In this document: in pieces, positions 1-8,315 of the stretch
Layout: each line of letters starts with the position of its first letter
Numbering within the stretch: the stretch's first letter is position 1
Origin: CAZJYI01 sp964550025
GTDB lineage: Bacteria; Verrucomicrobiota; Kiritimatiellia; UBA8416; CAYOBW01
Direction: 5' to 3'
Assembly: GCA_964550025.1 (NCBI GenBank)
Contig: CAZJYI010000231.1
Span: 1 to 13,716, forward strand
Length of the DNA: 13,716 bases
Made by a program: the position numbers and the translations under genes
Notes under the pieces: model-generated
The model's database searches: none
The model's input: the letters and a program-made list of their open reading frames with translations, nothing else
Told to the model about the DNA's origin: nothing

Positions 1-480
1 ATGTCCAACATGGACTTCCTTTCCATGAGCGTCGGTCGCTACATCGAGAACAACCTGAAGTTCGCGAGCCACATCAAGCGCCCGAAGGTATTCGGCACCA
101 ACTACTTCATCAAGAAGGACGGCCAGTTCCTCAACGGCAAACTGGACAAGGCCGTCTGGATCAAGTGGATGGAGCTGAGGATCCACGGCGAAGCCGAGGC
201 CCTGGACGCCGGTTGCGGCCTGATTCCGAAGTACGAAGACCTCAAGCGCCTCTTCAAGGAGATCCCGGTCCTCAACAAGGACTACACGGAGCAGGAGTAC
301 ATCGACCAGTTCACCGTGCGGATCCCCGAGCTGCTGGCCAAGCATGAGCGCATGCAGGAGATCTACGCGACGATCGACGATACGCCGCAGACGTGGAAAG
401 ACGAGATGGCGGCCGAGAAGGAACGCCTTCTGAAGCTGCAGGCCGAGAAGGGCGACTACATCAGCCCGTACGATCTGTAA
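1..480 (+). CDS. pckG: Phosphoenolpyruvate carboxykinase (GTP), C-terminal part, truncated by window edge
   Basis: The reading frame is open from the first base and ends at TAA (478-480), giving 159 residues. It resembles the C-terminal quarter of GTP-dependent PEP carboxykinases of the Thermococcus-like class, which are about 600 residues or more. Family-like segments are FGTNYFIKKDGQFLNGKLDK (about 31-50), WIKWMELRIHGE, IPKYEDLKRLF and a closing GDYISPYDL. The enzyme interconverts oxaloacetate and PEP in the cytoplasm, for gluconeogenesis or anaplerosis. The active site (P-loop, metal and substrate residues) lies upstream, outside the window, so activity cannot be judged. The ATG at base 1 is probably an internal Met at the cut edge, not the true start. 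The gene ends in a strong hairpin terminator and converges on the minus-strand operon. The family call rests on remembered resemblance, not on a search. Confidence 0.75.
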   Translation: MSNMDFLSMSVGRYIENNLKFASHIKRPKVFGTNYFIKKDGQFLNGKLDKAVWIKWMELRIHGEAEALDAGCGLIPKYEDLKRLFKEIPVLNKDYTEQEYIDQFTVRIPELLAKHERMQEIYATIDDTPQTWKDEMAAEKERLLKLQAEKGDYISPYDL

Positions 481-501
481 CAACAGGTAGACGACGACAA
501 C

Positions 502-544
502 AGAGGCGGTTGGGAGCGAATGCTCCCAGCCGCCTCTCTCTTTC
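502..544 (+). terminator. Strong intrinsic terminator after PEP carboxykinase, possibly bidirectional
   Basis: A 16-base-pair stem (502-517 with 522-537) contains a single G-T wobble and closes on a four-base GAAT loop. It starts 22 bases after the PEPCK stop codon. On the plus strand it is followed by CTCTTTC, a modest pyrimidine/T run. It lies between two convergent genes, so the same hairpin could end minus-strand transcripts about 100 bases after the CHAT gene stop (636), although the T-run on that side is poorer. The rest of 481-635 holds no gene that I can support. Confidence 0.85.
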
Positions 545-635
545 ATGGCCTTCGCGCACCCACGATGCCTTCCCCTACCCCGTTCCGTCACCGGGGACTG
601 ACCGGGGCCTTGTTTGAGCCGTCGCAGCCGGGTTG

Positions 636-1646
636 CTACTGCCAATCGCCGCTGAGGAAGATGCCCGACCAGTATGCCGGATGGGGGTAGCGTTTCCGGA
701 CCTCAAGCTGGGCTTGGCGCAAGGCGTCGGCCCGGCTGCGTCCCGCCAGATTGCGGTAGAAGTGCTTGATGAGCACGGCCGTAGCCACGTCGTCCACCCG
801 CCACAGGCTGGACAGGATCTGCCGGGTGCCGGCGTAGACGAAGGCGCGGTTCAACCCCACGATGTCATCGCCGTTGCTGAGCCGGCCAAGTCCGGTCTGA
901 CAGGCCGAGAGAGCCACAAGGTCCGCGTTCAGGCTCAGGCCAAAGATCTCCTGCGCGGTAAGCTTGCCATCGTTCACCGTGTCCGCACTCAGCCGGACTG
1001 CTGACAGTAGCGGCATGTTCGGATCATACTCGCCGTGACACGCCACATGGACGATCCCGTACTCCGCGATGTTCGTGGCCAGCCATGATTCTGTGGCCTC
1101 CCGGCCGGTGAGAACCTTCGCTTCCGGGAAGGTCCAGCGGATCCGTTCGGCCTCCTTTTGCGCGAACGGCAGGTTGAGATTCGTATCGCCCAGGTCCGGA
1201 TTGCCCACAGCCAACACACGATCACTGCGGTCGCGACCGGCCCGCCGGCCAAACGTATAGCGCAGCACGCTGGCGCTGGGCGTGAAGAAGAGAGTGTGCT
1301 GGTCGATAAGAGCGCGTTCCTCGAGCTGGAGAGCCGCGAATGGCACCCGATGCAGTTCGCGGTGCGGGACAATCCCGACCCGCCGGGCCTTGGCCAGCAT
1401 GGGCGCCACGGGCGAGATGAGCCAGCGGGAGAGCATGTTCTGCTCAACGCTGATGTCATCGCACCGCTGCATGCGTTGACGGTACAGGAGCAGTGTGTCG
1501 GCCACTTCCGTTCTGCTCACCGGCGTTCTGACAACGCCCAATGAGGTCGGGGTGAGAACCCACGCGACGATCTCTTCGGGCAAAAGGTGGTAAACGAGCA
1601 GAACGGTGCCGGAATGCAGCAACCGCTGTAGCGCGGCAAGATCAAC
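636..1646 (-). other. C-terminal CHAT peptidase domain with intact His/Cys pair
   Basis: Sub-region of the giant gene. In order it shows the opening strand block after PPVDLAALQRLL, the conserved VPHRELHRVPFAAL, a GNPDL segment, HVACHGEYD (catalytic His codon at 1035-1037), LVALSACQTG (catalytic Cys codon at 900-902), the GLNRAFVYAGTRQILSSLW helix-strand block and the closing YWSGIFLSGDWQ. All landmark motifs of an active CHAT domain are present. Confidence 0.88.
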
Positions 1647-4600
1647 CGGCGGTACCGACACGAAACTCGACAGTTCCGGGTTGTTGGCCCGAAGCTCGTT
1701 GAGAAACTCGGTATGCCTGCGACGCGCATCATCCAGTTCCCGGACCGCCGCGGCCCGGTCCGCACCGGATGCAGCGGCCACGCGCCGCTCCAGAACGCCG
1801 ATCGCGGCACACAACGATTCCTCCCTGTTCAATGATTCCCGGGCCCGGTCCGAGCTCGGTTTGATCTTCTGGTTGCCGAGAATGTCGATGAAGTTGCGGC
1901 CGCGGGATCGCTCCGAGTACTCGAACGCCTGTCGACCTTTCCCCACCTGCAACAGCAGGCCGATCGTCTCGTCGTACAGCCCCTGCTTGTCGAGGAGAAA
2001 CCCGTCCTGGAACTCCTCGATGCGGATGCCGGCCCTCAGGCGCTCTACCACGCTGATCGCCTCGTCAAAACGGCCAAGCGCCTTCTCGGTCTGGCCTGCC
2101 TGCCGCGCCAGGATTGCCAGGCCGTACATGGCCCGCCATTGCATCTCGGGAAGGGGTATGACCAGCGCCGCATCGAGGGCCTCCGTGTATGTCGTGTGCG
2201 CGCGCGTTGCCTCCCCCAGTTCACGCAGCGCATCGCCAAGAGCCGTAAGTGCCTTCGTACGGTTTGTCTTGTCGCCGATCTTCGTGGCCAGAAGAATGGC
2301 CTCTTCCAGGGGGCGCAGGGCTACTTCCGGCTGCTTCTGCTGAACGTGGGTAATCCCGATATTGCGTTGCGAGTAAGCGATACCCCAGGCGTTGCTCTGG
2401 CTGCGATCAATGGCAAGCGCGGCACGAAAATCCTCCAGGGCTTTATCAAACGCTCCGACGGAGCGGTGGACGAGGCCCCGGTTATTCAACGTGGATGCGA
2501 CTTCGGCAGGAAACAGGCTTTCCCTGGCCAGTGCGAGCGCCGCATCGAACTCCCCGAGTGCAGCCTCCGTGTCGTTCAGTGCCCAGGCGATCAGGCCGCC
2601 CGTATTGTGTGCTATTATTCGTAGCGGCGTGTCTTCGAGCTGTTCCGCGAGCCGATGCGCTTGTACCTTGAGTTTGAAAGCCTTGAGGTAATCGGCCCTG
2701 GCCCACTCGACGTAGGCCTGCACTAGCAAGGCATCCGCCTGCAATTGTGTCTGCTTCTTCTCTGCCGCCTCGGTCGCGACTTGCCGGGCAGTCTCGACGG
2801 CCTCCTCGTAACGGCCGAGCCGTTCGTGTGTCCGTGCCATGTCCAACCTTGCAAGCGCCGCCAGTTCGGGGTCGCCGGCTGCCCGGGCTGCCTCGTGCGC
2901 GGCGCGGAAGGCCTGTTCTGCCGCCTCGTACCGGGTCTGCCGCTGGAGGTAGATCCGGCCTTTGCGGCGCAGCTGGATCGCCTCGATATCGCGTTCACCG
3001 GATTCACGGGCACCCGTAAGCACTTCTTCGAAGATCGCGAGCGCGCGCTCGTACTCACCGCCGTTCTCAAGAACAACGCCGGAGCGTGCCAGCATCTCGA
3101 GCCGGGACCGCGCCCGGCCGTGGTTTCCGTGCATAGCCGCAGCCTGCTCGTACAGGGCTGCGGATTCTCCGAACCGACGCGCATCGTTCAGGTAGGAAGC
3201 ACGCAGGCTCATGGCTTCGACGGCGGCCTTGCTGTCGCCTTCCGCACTGTGGAGCCTGACAAGGACCTCGGCTGCCTGTGCCGCATCGTCCCATCGTTTC
3301 AACCGCCCCTCCACGCGGGCCAATGCCTGCGCGGCCTCGGCAATCTCCGCAGCCGGCTTCTTCAGACCTTGCCGGATGGCCAGCGCGCGACGCAACGATG
3401 GTACAGCCTTCTCGTATTGGTTCTCTTCCAGGTGTGCCATGGCCCGTCCCACGGCGGCAGCCAGCTCAGTCTCGGCCACCTTCGGCAGCGCGGAGATGGG
3501 AAGGCCCAGCCCCAGCCACTGCCGGGAGTTGATTCGGACTGCGGCAGCGTCCGTCAGGGCGAGCGCTGCCGCCAACACGATTTCCATATCCGGCTCGCGC
3601 GGCGGGTCATTCAACGGCCGGCAGACCACGTCGAGGGAAGTAAGCCGCGGCAGGCGTTCAAGCACCTGGCCGAGCATGAGTGAAGATCCGGCCAGGCGCC
3701 ATTGCCACGGGTCGGGGGCCGGGCCGCCCCTGACAGGCGCCGTGATCCGCACGTGGTTGGCACCGAGTACGGCCTTGCCGAGCGAATCCAGCTTCCAGCC
3801 GCCAGGCGTCCGCGGACCGGGCCAGGACACTGTTCTGGTCTCTGCGTCGAGGCGTGGATTCTCGAGCCGCGCAATTGTTGTCTCCAATGTCAGCATGTTC
3901 ACGGCGAGGACCCCGTTGGTCCGGCCCGGCGGAAGCGGGACACCGAGAACAAACCACACGGGCGCCTGTTCTCGGAGCCTCTTCCAACCCGACTCGTCAT
4001 TCAATGGCGTGTGCCCTTTCGCGGTCCAGGCCCTGGTATGGTCCGGTCTCGACAGGACCAACGCGGCATTGCCGGGCAATGGCAAGTCGTTGTCAAGCAA
4101 CGCCGTGGCGTCATCAAAGGGAGCGGCCTGCGGCGCCAGCACGAGCGCGGCGGCAAATCCCGCTTCGCGGCCCGCAACGATATGCCCCCGCCAGTTATCC
4201 CTCGTCTTCCGCAGCGTCGTCAGGTCGGCCGGCAGTGGCATGGCGGCAGCGCGAGTGTGCATTCTTTCCAGGCTATCCCGGAACGCCGTCCGCAAGGTCA
4301 GGGCTGTATCCAGCCACTCACCCTCCTCGGGGCCGGCGGATCCGACGAAGCGCGGAGCCGTACCGAGCAGCTTCAAGCGGGCGACACGCCATCGCTCGGA
4401 GAGCGACCATACGTCGGGCCAGGCGTCCCGGGCAATGTGTCCGGCAACGGATAGTTCTTCGCAGTGACGTATGAGCGCAAGCGGCACAGGTGCCACCGTG
4501 TCGGTCGCCCCGGGGGTGAGGGCTTCGATTTCGCCCAGGGCCAGCGCCGCGTAGCGTGCCCCATCGGAGCCCGCAAGACTGCCCTGGGCCGCAAGCCACC

Positions 4601-7600
4601 AGCGCAGATAAGGAAGCCCTGCGGCGTCGGCTGCCGCCAGTGCCTCTTCCAGAACGCGGTCGGCGCGCTCTTGTTCCGAAGACCTGAGCGCCTGGCGGAG
4701 AAGCAAGGCACGGGCGAGGAGTGCCATTCGTTTGATCTCTCCGCCCTCGCGCGCCAACGCGGCGGCGTTGACGACACGCCGGGCCAACCGGTCGGCGGCG
4801 GCCATCTTGCCGGCGGCTCGAACCGCCGACAGGGGATCCGTACCTGGATCGCTCGGCTGCCCTGCCTGCCGTTCAAGCACGAGGGCACGTGCCAGAAGCA
4901 CACGCGCGCGTTGCGTCGGACTTTCCAACCACGGTTCGCCCGTATCGTGCCGCCGCAGAGCGAGGGCACGGGAGGCGGCGCGATCCAGTGCCATGAGCGG
5001 CGACATGGTCGTTGCATCCATCGCCGCACGGTCGGGCTGGAGAAGCCACGTGTCCAGCAACTCCGCAACAGTAAAGGGCGGTATGTTCGGGCCCAGGGCG
5101 ACCTCCGCCAGGCGTGCGAGAGCAATGGAAAGCGCGTTGCCGTTTATCCGTTCACGGTCGCCGCTCGGAAAGCGTGCTCCATCAGCAGCCTCGATCAGGG
5201 TCCGGGCCGCATCCCGGTACAATCCAAGGCGGACCAGGTTGCCCGCAAGCCGATCCATGGCAACATGCCGGATTGTCGCTTCGTAAGCACCGGGTTCCTG
5301 GTTGGATTTCGCGGACAGGGCGAGCTGAGCCCGAAGCTGTTCGACAGCGCCGGCCTGGTCTCCCAGCTGCTCAAGCGTACGGGCAAGCGCTGCCGTCACG
5401 AGCGCTTCCTCATCGTCGGGTGAGAAATCGATCTTCGCGCCCCCACGTTCCTCGTCGGCAGACACGGTGATGTCCAGATTGATGAACCCGTTGTCACCGC
5501 CGGCAGAACTCGAAAAAGCCCCTTTCCTGAGTATCTGCTTCGCCGAGCGGAACGCCTCGGCAGCGCTCTTGAGAGCTAGCTCGCGGTCCATGCCGGACCG
5601 TTTGCCACTCAGCCGATGCAACGCGAATCCCCTGTTGCGCAGCGCGCGGACACGATTCACCGAGGTCGACTCGGTCCGCTCCGCGACCTGCGCAAAGCCG
5701 GCCGCTGCTTCTGCATTGCGCCCCATATCCAGGAGCGCCAGCGCCTTGCGATCCAGCAGTTCGGTAGTCAACGCAAACTCCTGCGGGGCGTCGAGCAGAC
5801 CGAGTGCCACGATTTGCGGAACCAGCGTCTTCGCCTTGACGAAGTGGGAAACCGCGCGACCGGGCCGCGCAGCGCGAAAACACGCGGTTCCCGCGGACCG
5901 GTACATCAGAAACTCGTTCGCCGGGGCATCGAACGGCGTACCGAGGCCAAGGCGTTGCTCGTAGAGGTCTGCGGCGCGTTGTGAGTTGCCCAGAGCCAAC
6001 GCCGCATTGCCGCAGTTGATCAGCAGTCGCGCGTAAGCCGTCGGGCGCACATCCTTGTCTGCAGCAAGCAGTGCGAGTGCCCGCTCGTACTGCTGCAGGG
6101 CGATGACGCGATCCTCGTGACGCCCCCCTGTTCGCGCGTAGTGTTCGTGGATGAACCCGAGTGTCTGGTGGAAATACGGTACGGACCCATCGAGCATGAT
6201 CGCGCGGCGAATTCTCAATCCGGCCTCTGGGACGATCGGAAGCCGGTACGTCAAGGCAAGTCCGTACACGTACTGCTCAAGTGCGCTGTCGGGTTCGGTC
6301 TCGACCCGGAACCGGTAAGCGTCGATTGCAGCAGCATCCAGCAGACCACAGCGGGACTGGGCATCGACCAGCCCCCGCCATCCTTCCACGACCGTAGGTT
6401 CCAACGTGGTGAGCTTCATGAAGGTAGCGCGCGCCAACTGCGGATCGCCGACCCGCAGTTCCGCTTCCCCCTTGGCCAGGTACTCGCTGATGCGGCCCTC
6501 GCGTGCGGTGCGATACAGGGACGGGGCCGCAGCAAAAAGCTGGTCCCGCAGGCCGGTAGCCACGGAGTCGTATGTCTCGATGGAAAGCTGATACCTGCCT
6601 GCCCGTGCGTAGGAGGCCGCAAGTTCAAAGGCGGCCCGAGCGGCCAGACGGGGTTGGTCGGCTGACAACGCCACGACCTTCTGCCACTCCTGTTCCGCGG
6701 CTCCTCCCTCTCCCTGCCTGGCCAGAAGCCTGCCCCCCAAAAGACCCGCCGCCGCGCGCACTGCGGAAGAACGATCAACGTTCAGTCGGCGCAGAGCCTG
6801 GACCTGGTCTGCAAGCGTTGCGTCCTCCGCGATGGAGAGCGACGCCATGCGAATCGCTGCGTTCTCGGCCAGGTCGTGCAGATCAGCGTACTCCGACAGG
6901 AGTGTTCGGTATGCGCGCGCCGTTTCAGCCGACAGCCCGAGCGTTTCGTAGATCTTACCACGCAGCAGCGCGCCCTTCCCCTGCAGTTCCCGCGGCGCGT
7001 CCTTCAGGGCCTCCAGCTCGCGCGTAACAGCCAGCGCGTCGGCAGCCTTACGCATGGTCAGCATGAGCGTTGCACGCTCCAATACAATGTGTGCGCGCAA
7101 GGCCGGCGGCAGGTCGTCGGAAGACCGGCTCAGAGCGTCCAACGCCGCAAGAGTGCCGGTCCGCCTGGCCGTGAGCTCCCGCGCTTCGGGTGCAGAGCGG
7201 CCAAGAGCAGCCAACTCCAGCACGGCAACGAGGTACTGGAGTTCGACCGTCTGCGCGGGCTTCAGCTCGCATTGTTCTTCCAGGTACGCCAGCATGGCCA
7301 ACGCCTGTTCGGGCCGACTGGCATTCTGCAGGATCCTGGCTGCCTCGAACACGGCTGATATTGCCAAAGGGCTGCCCGGTTCGAGCGCATAAGCCTGGCG
7401 CAGGTACGCTACGGGGATGAAGGGATCAAATGGAAAACTCTGCCGTCGCCGTCGCGCGCTATCAACGGCCTCCCTGGCCGTTCTCAGCCTGGTGATCGCA
7501 AACGGCGTCTCCACAATCGCAACGTCCAGGTCGTTCCGGACGGCCAGGCTCAGGACGAAAGTCGATCCCGCCCGGCAGGGGCTGTTCATGCCTCGCAGGG

Positions 7601-8315
7601 GCGGGGTTACCTGCCGCCACGAAGAAGATGCGCCAGGGCGGATCCAGACAGTGCGGTCATCCTCACCGTCAAGGCGCCCGTCTCCGTTCGTATCGTCCGC
7701 GGCCAGGACCCAGGGCTGGCCGGGCGTATCGGGTTCCTGTACAACAGTGGCTCCGAAGGGAGGGGCGCATGCATCCCGCACAAAGTCGCTCGAGCACGGC
7801 GAGGGTGTCCAGTCTCCGGGCAGGGCTTCGAACTGCGTTGCCCTGCCCTGCAGGTCGCGAGATTCGTAAAGCAGTAGAGGGCTTCCGTCCCGGTCTCGCC
7901 ACCGGGGCCTTGCATCCTGTATGCCGCGAGTTGACACTTGGACCGGCTCACCGTCCGGAAACGGCATCACCCAGACATCACCAAGTGCGTCTTCACGTGT
8001 CGACACCCAGGCCAGCCATTTCCCGTCGGGCGAGAAGCGCGGAGAGTGATCGGCAGCGGGGCTCGCGGCGACCTGAATCGGTTCTGTTGCCGGCACGTCA
8101 GCCAATCGCACGCGGAGCAGTTCCCGGTCACCGGTCCGTTCAGAGACAAACACGAGCCACTCACCGTTCGGGCTCAGCGCCGGCTCGTGGTCGTTTTCGG
8201 GAACGGAAGTCAGCAGGCGCAGTCCCGAGAGGTCGCGTTGCGGGACTGCCTGTGTCTCGAAGCAGCCAAGCCACAGCAAGGCCAGGACAATCCGTGCCTG
8301 CTTGCGTACTTTCAT
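636..8315 (-). CDS. Giant exported PD40-TPR-CHAT (caspase-like) protein
   Basis: 2559 residues from the Met at 8315. This start is chosen because its ATG overlaps the upstream stop (ATGA) and begins a signal peptide: basic MKVRKQAR, a hydrophobic core, then TQA cleavage near residue 23. Next come two TolB/PD40-type propeller repeats (LSPNGEWLVFVS near 47; FSPDGKWLAWVS near 94), an EF-hand-like loop (208-219), and long helical TPR-like arrays (about 290-1270). A degenerate CHAT-like module (about 1300-1603) is followed by more TPRs (about 1610-2100) and a C-terminal CHAT peptidase domain (about 2224-2559). The CHAT domain keeps HVACHG (catalytic His2427) and LSACQTG (Cys2472), and ends in the family-typical FLSGDWQ. 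CHAT domains are separase/caspase-like cysteine proteases; TPRs usually bind partners or control the protease. This is the last gene of the envelope operon. Its substrate is unknown. A lipoprotein alternative at Cys18 (WLGC) is weak. Confidence 0.9.
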   Translation of the reverse strand: MKVRKQARIVLALLWLGCFETQAVPQRDLSGLRLLTSVPENDHEPALSPNGEWLVFVSERTGDRELLRVRLADVPATEPIQVAASPAADHSPRFSPDGKWLAWVSTREDALGDVWVMPFPDGEPVQVSTRGIQDARPRWRDRDGSPLLLYESRDLQGRATQFEALPGDWTPSPCSSDFVRDACAPPFGATVVQEPDTPGQPWVLAADDTNGDGRLDGEDDRTVWIRPGASSSWRQVTPPLRGMNSPCRAGSTFVLSLAVRNDLDVAIVETPFAITRLRTAREAVDSARRRRQSFPFDPFIPVAYLRQAYALEPGSPLAISAVFEAARILQNASRPEQALAMLAYLEEQCELKPAQTVELQYLVAVLELAALGRSAPEARELTARRTGTLAALDALSRSSDDLPPALRAHIVLERATLMLTMRKAADALAVTRELEALKDAPRELQGKGALLRGKIYETLGLSAETARAYRTLLSEYADLHDLAENAAIRMASLSIAEDATLADQVQALRRLNVDRSSAVRAAAGLLGGRLLARQGEGGAAEQEWQKVVALSADQPRLAARAAFELAASYARAGRYQLSIETYDSVATGLRDQLFAAAPSLYRTAREGRISEYLAKGEAELRVGDPQLARATFMKLTTLEPTVVEGWRGLVDAQSRCGLLDAAAIDAYRFRVETEPDSALEQYVYGLALTYRLPIVPEAGLRIRRAIMLDGSVPYFHQTLGFIHEHYARTGGRHEDRVIALQQYERALALLAADKDVRPTAYARLLINCGNAALALGNSQRAADLYEQRLGLGTPFDAPANEFLMYRSAGTACFRAARPGRAVSHFVKAKTLVPQIVALGLLDAPQEFALTTELLDRKALALLDMGRNAEAAAGFAQVAERTESTSVNRVRALRNRGFALHRLSGKRSGMDRELALKSAAEAFRSAKQILRKGAFSSSAGGDNGFINLDITVSADEERGGAKIDFSPDDEEALVTAALARTLEQLGDQAGAVEQLRAQLALSAKSNQEPGAYEATIRHVAMDRLAGNLVRLGLYRDAARTLIEAADGARFPSGDRERINGNALSIALARLAEVALGPNIPPFTVAELLDTWLLQPDRAAMDATTMSPLMALDRAASRALALRRHDTGEPWLESPTQRARVLLARALVLERQAGQPSDPGTDPLSAVRAAGKMAAADRLARRVVNAAALAREGGEIKRMALLARALLLRQALRSSEQERADRVLEEALAAADAAGLPYLRWWLAAQGSLAGSDGARYAALALGEIEALTPGATDTVAPVPLALIRHCEELSVAGHIARDAWPDVWSLSERWRVARLKLLGTAPRFVGSAGPEEGEWLDTALTLRTAFRDSLERMHTRAAAMPLPADLTTLRKTRDNWRGHIVAGREAGFAAALVLAPQAAPFDDATALLDNDLPLPGNAALVLSRPDHTRAWTAKGHTPLNDESGWKRLREQAPVWFVLGVPLPPGRTNGVLAVNMLTLETTIARLENPRLDAETRTVSWPGPRTPGGWKLDSLGKAVLGANHVRITAPVRGGPAPDPWQWRLAGSSLMLGQVLERLPRLTSLDVVCRPLNDPPREPDMEIVLAAALALTDAAAVRINSRQWLGLGLPISALPKVAETELAAAVGRAMAHLEENQYEKAVPSLRRALAIRQGLKKPAAEIAEAAQALARVEGRLKRWDDAAQAAEVLVRLHSAEGDSKAAVEAMSLRASYLNDARRFGESAALYEQAAAMHGNHGRARSRLEMLARSGVVLENGGEYERALAIFEEVLTGARESGERDIEAIQLRRKGRIYLQRQTRYEAAEQAFRAAHEAARAAGDPELAALARLDMARTHERLGRYEEAVETARQVATEAAEKKQTQLQADALLVQAYVEWARADYLKAFKLKVQAHRLAEQLEDTPLRIIAHNTGGLIAWALNDTEAALGEFDAALALARESLFPAEVASTLNNRGLVHRSVGAFDKALEDFRAALAIDRSQSNAWGIAYSQRNIGITHVQQKQPEVALRPLEEAILLATKIGDKTNRTKALTALGDALRELGEATRAHTTYTEALDAALVIPLPEMQWRAMYGLAILARQAGQTEKALGRFDEAISVVERLRAGIRIEEFQDGFLLDKQGLYDETIGLLLQVGKGRQAFEYSERSRGRNFIDILGNQKIKPSSDRARESLNREESLCAAIGVLERRVAAASGADRAAAVRELDDARRRHTEFLNELRANNPELSSFVSVPPVDLAALQRLLHSGTVLLVYHLLPEEIVAWVLTPTSLGVVRTPVSRTEVADTLLLYRQRMQRCDDISVEQNMLSRWLISPVAPMLAKARRVGIVPHRELHRVPFAALQLEERALIDQHTLFFTPSASVLRYTFGRRAGRDRSDRVLAVGNPDLGDTNLNLPFAQKEAERIRWTFPEAKVLTGREATESWLATNIAEYGIVHVACHGEYDPNMPLLSAVRLSADTVNDGKLTAQEIFGLSLNADLVALSACQTGLGRLSNGDDIVGLNRAFVYAGTRQILSSLWRVDDVATAVLIKHFYRNLAGRSRADALRQAQLEVRKRYPHPAYWSGIFLSGDWQ
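3507..4418 (-). other. Degenerate internal CHAT-like module
   Basis: Sub-region of the giant gene, residues about 1300-1603. It echoes the C-terminal module in order. WSLSERWRVARLKLLG matches YSERSRGRNFIDILG. A charged helical stretch follows, then a strand block (NAALVLSRPDHTRAW) like the CHAT opening (TVLLVYHLLPEEIVAW). ANHVRITAP sits where HVACHG lies, LDVVCRPLND where LVALSACQTG lies, and AAAVRINSRQWLG where TRQILSSLWRVD lies. The His position is Thr1525 and the Cys position is about Pro1567, with a stray Cys1565 two residues earlier. It therefore looks catalytically dead. The match was made by eye. Confidence 0.6.

Noticed and set aside
590..607. Direct repeat ACCGGGG-ACTG-ACCGGGG between the convergent genes
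   Set aside because: Two seven-base copies in GC-rich sequence are easily due to chance, and no further copies or other structure accompany them.
3211..4467. Long plus-strand open frame (418 codons) inside the CHAT gene
   Set aside because: It is antisense to a well-supported coding frame. Its translation is low-complexity Ser/Arg/Ala/Pro with no motifs, as expected in GC-rich DNA.
636..8315. CHAT protein as part of a craspase (type III-E CRISPR) or bacterial gasdermin system
   Set aside because: No CRISPR array, Cas7-11-like gene or gasdermin-like small protein is in the window, and the protein carries a signal peptide.
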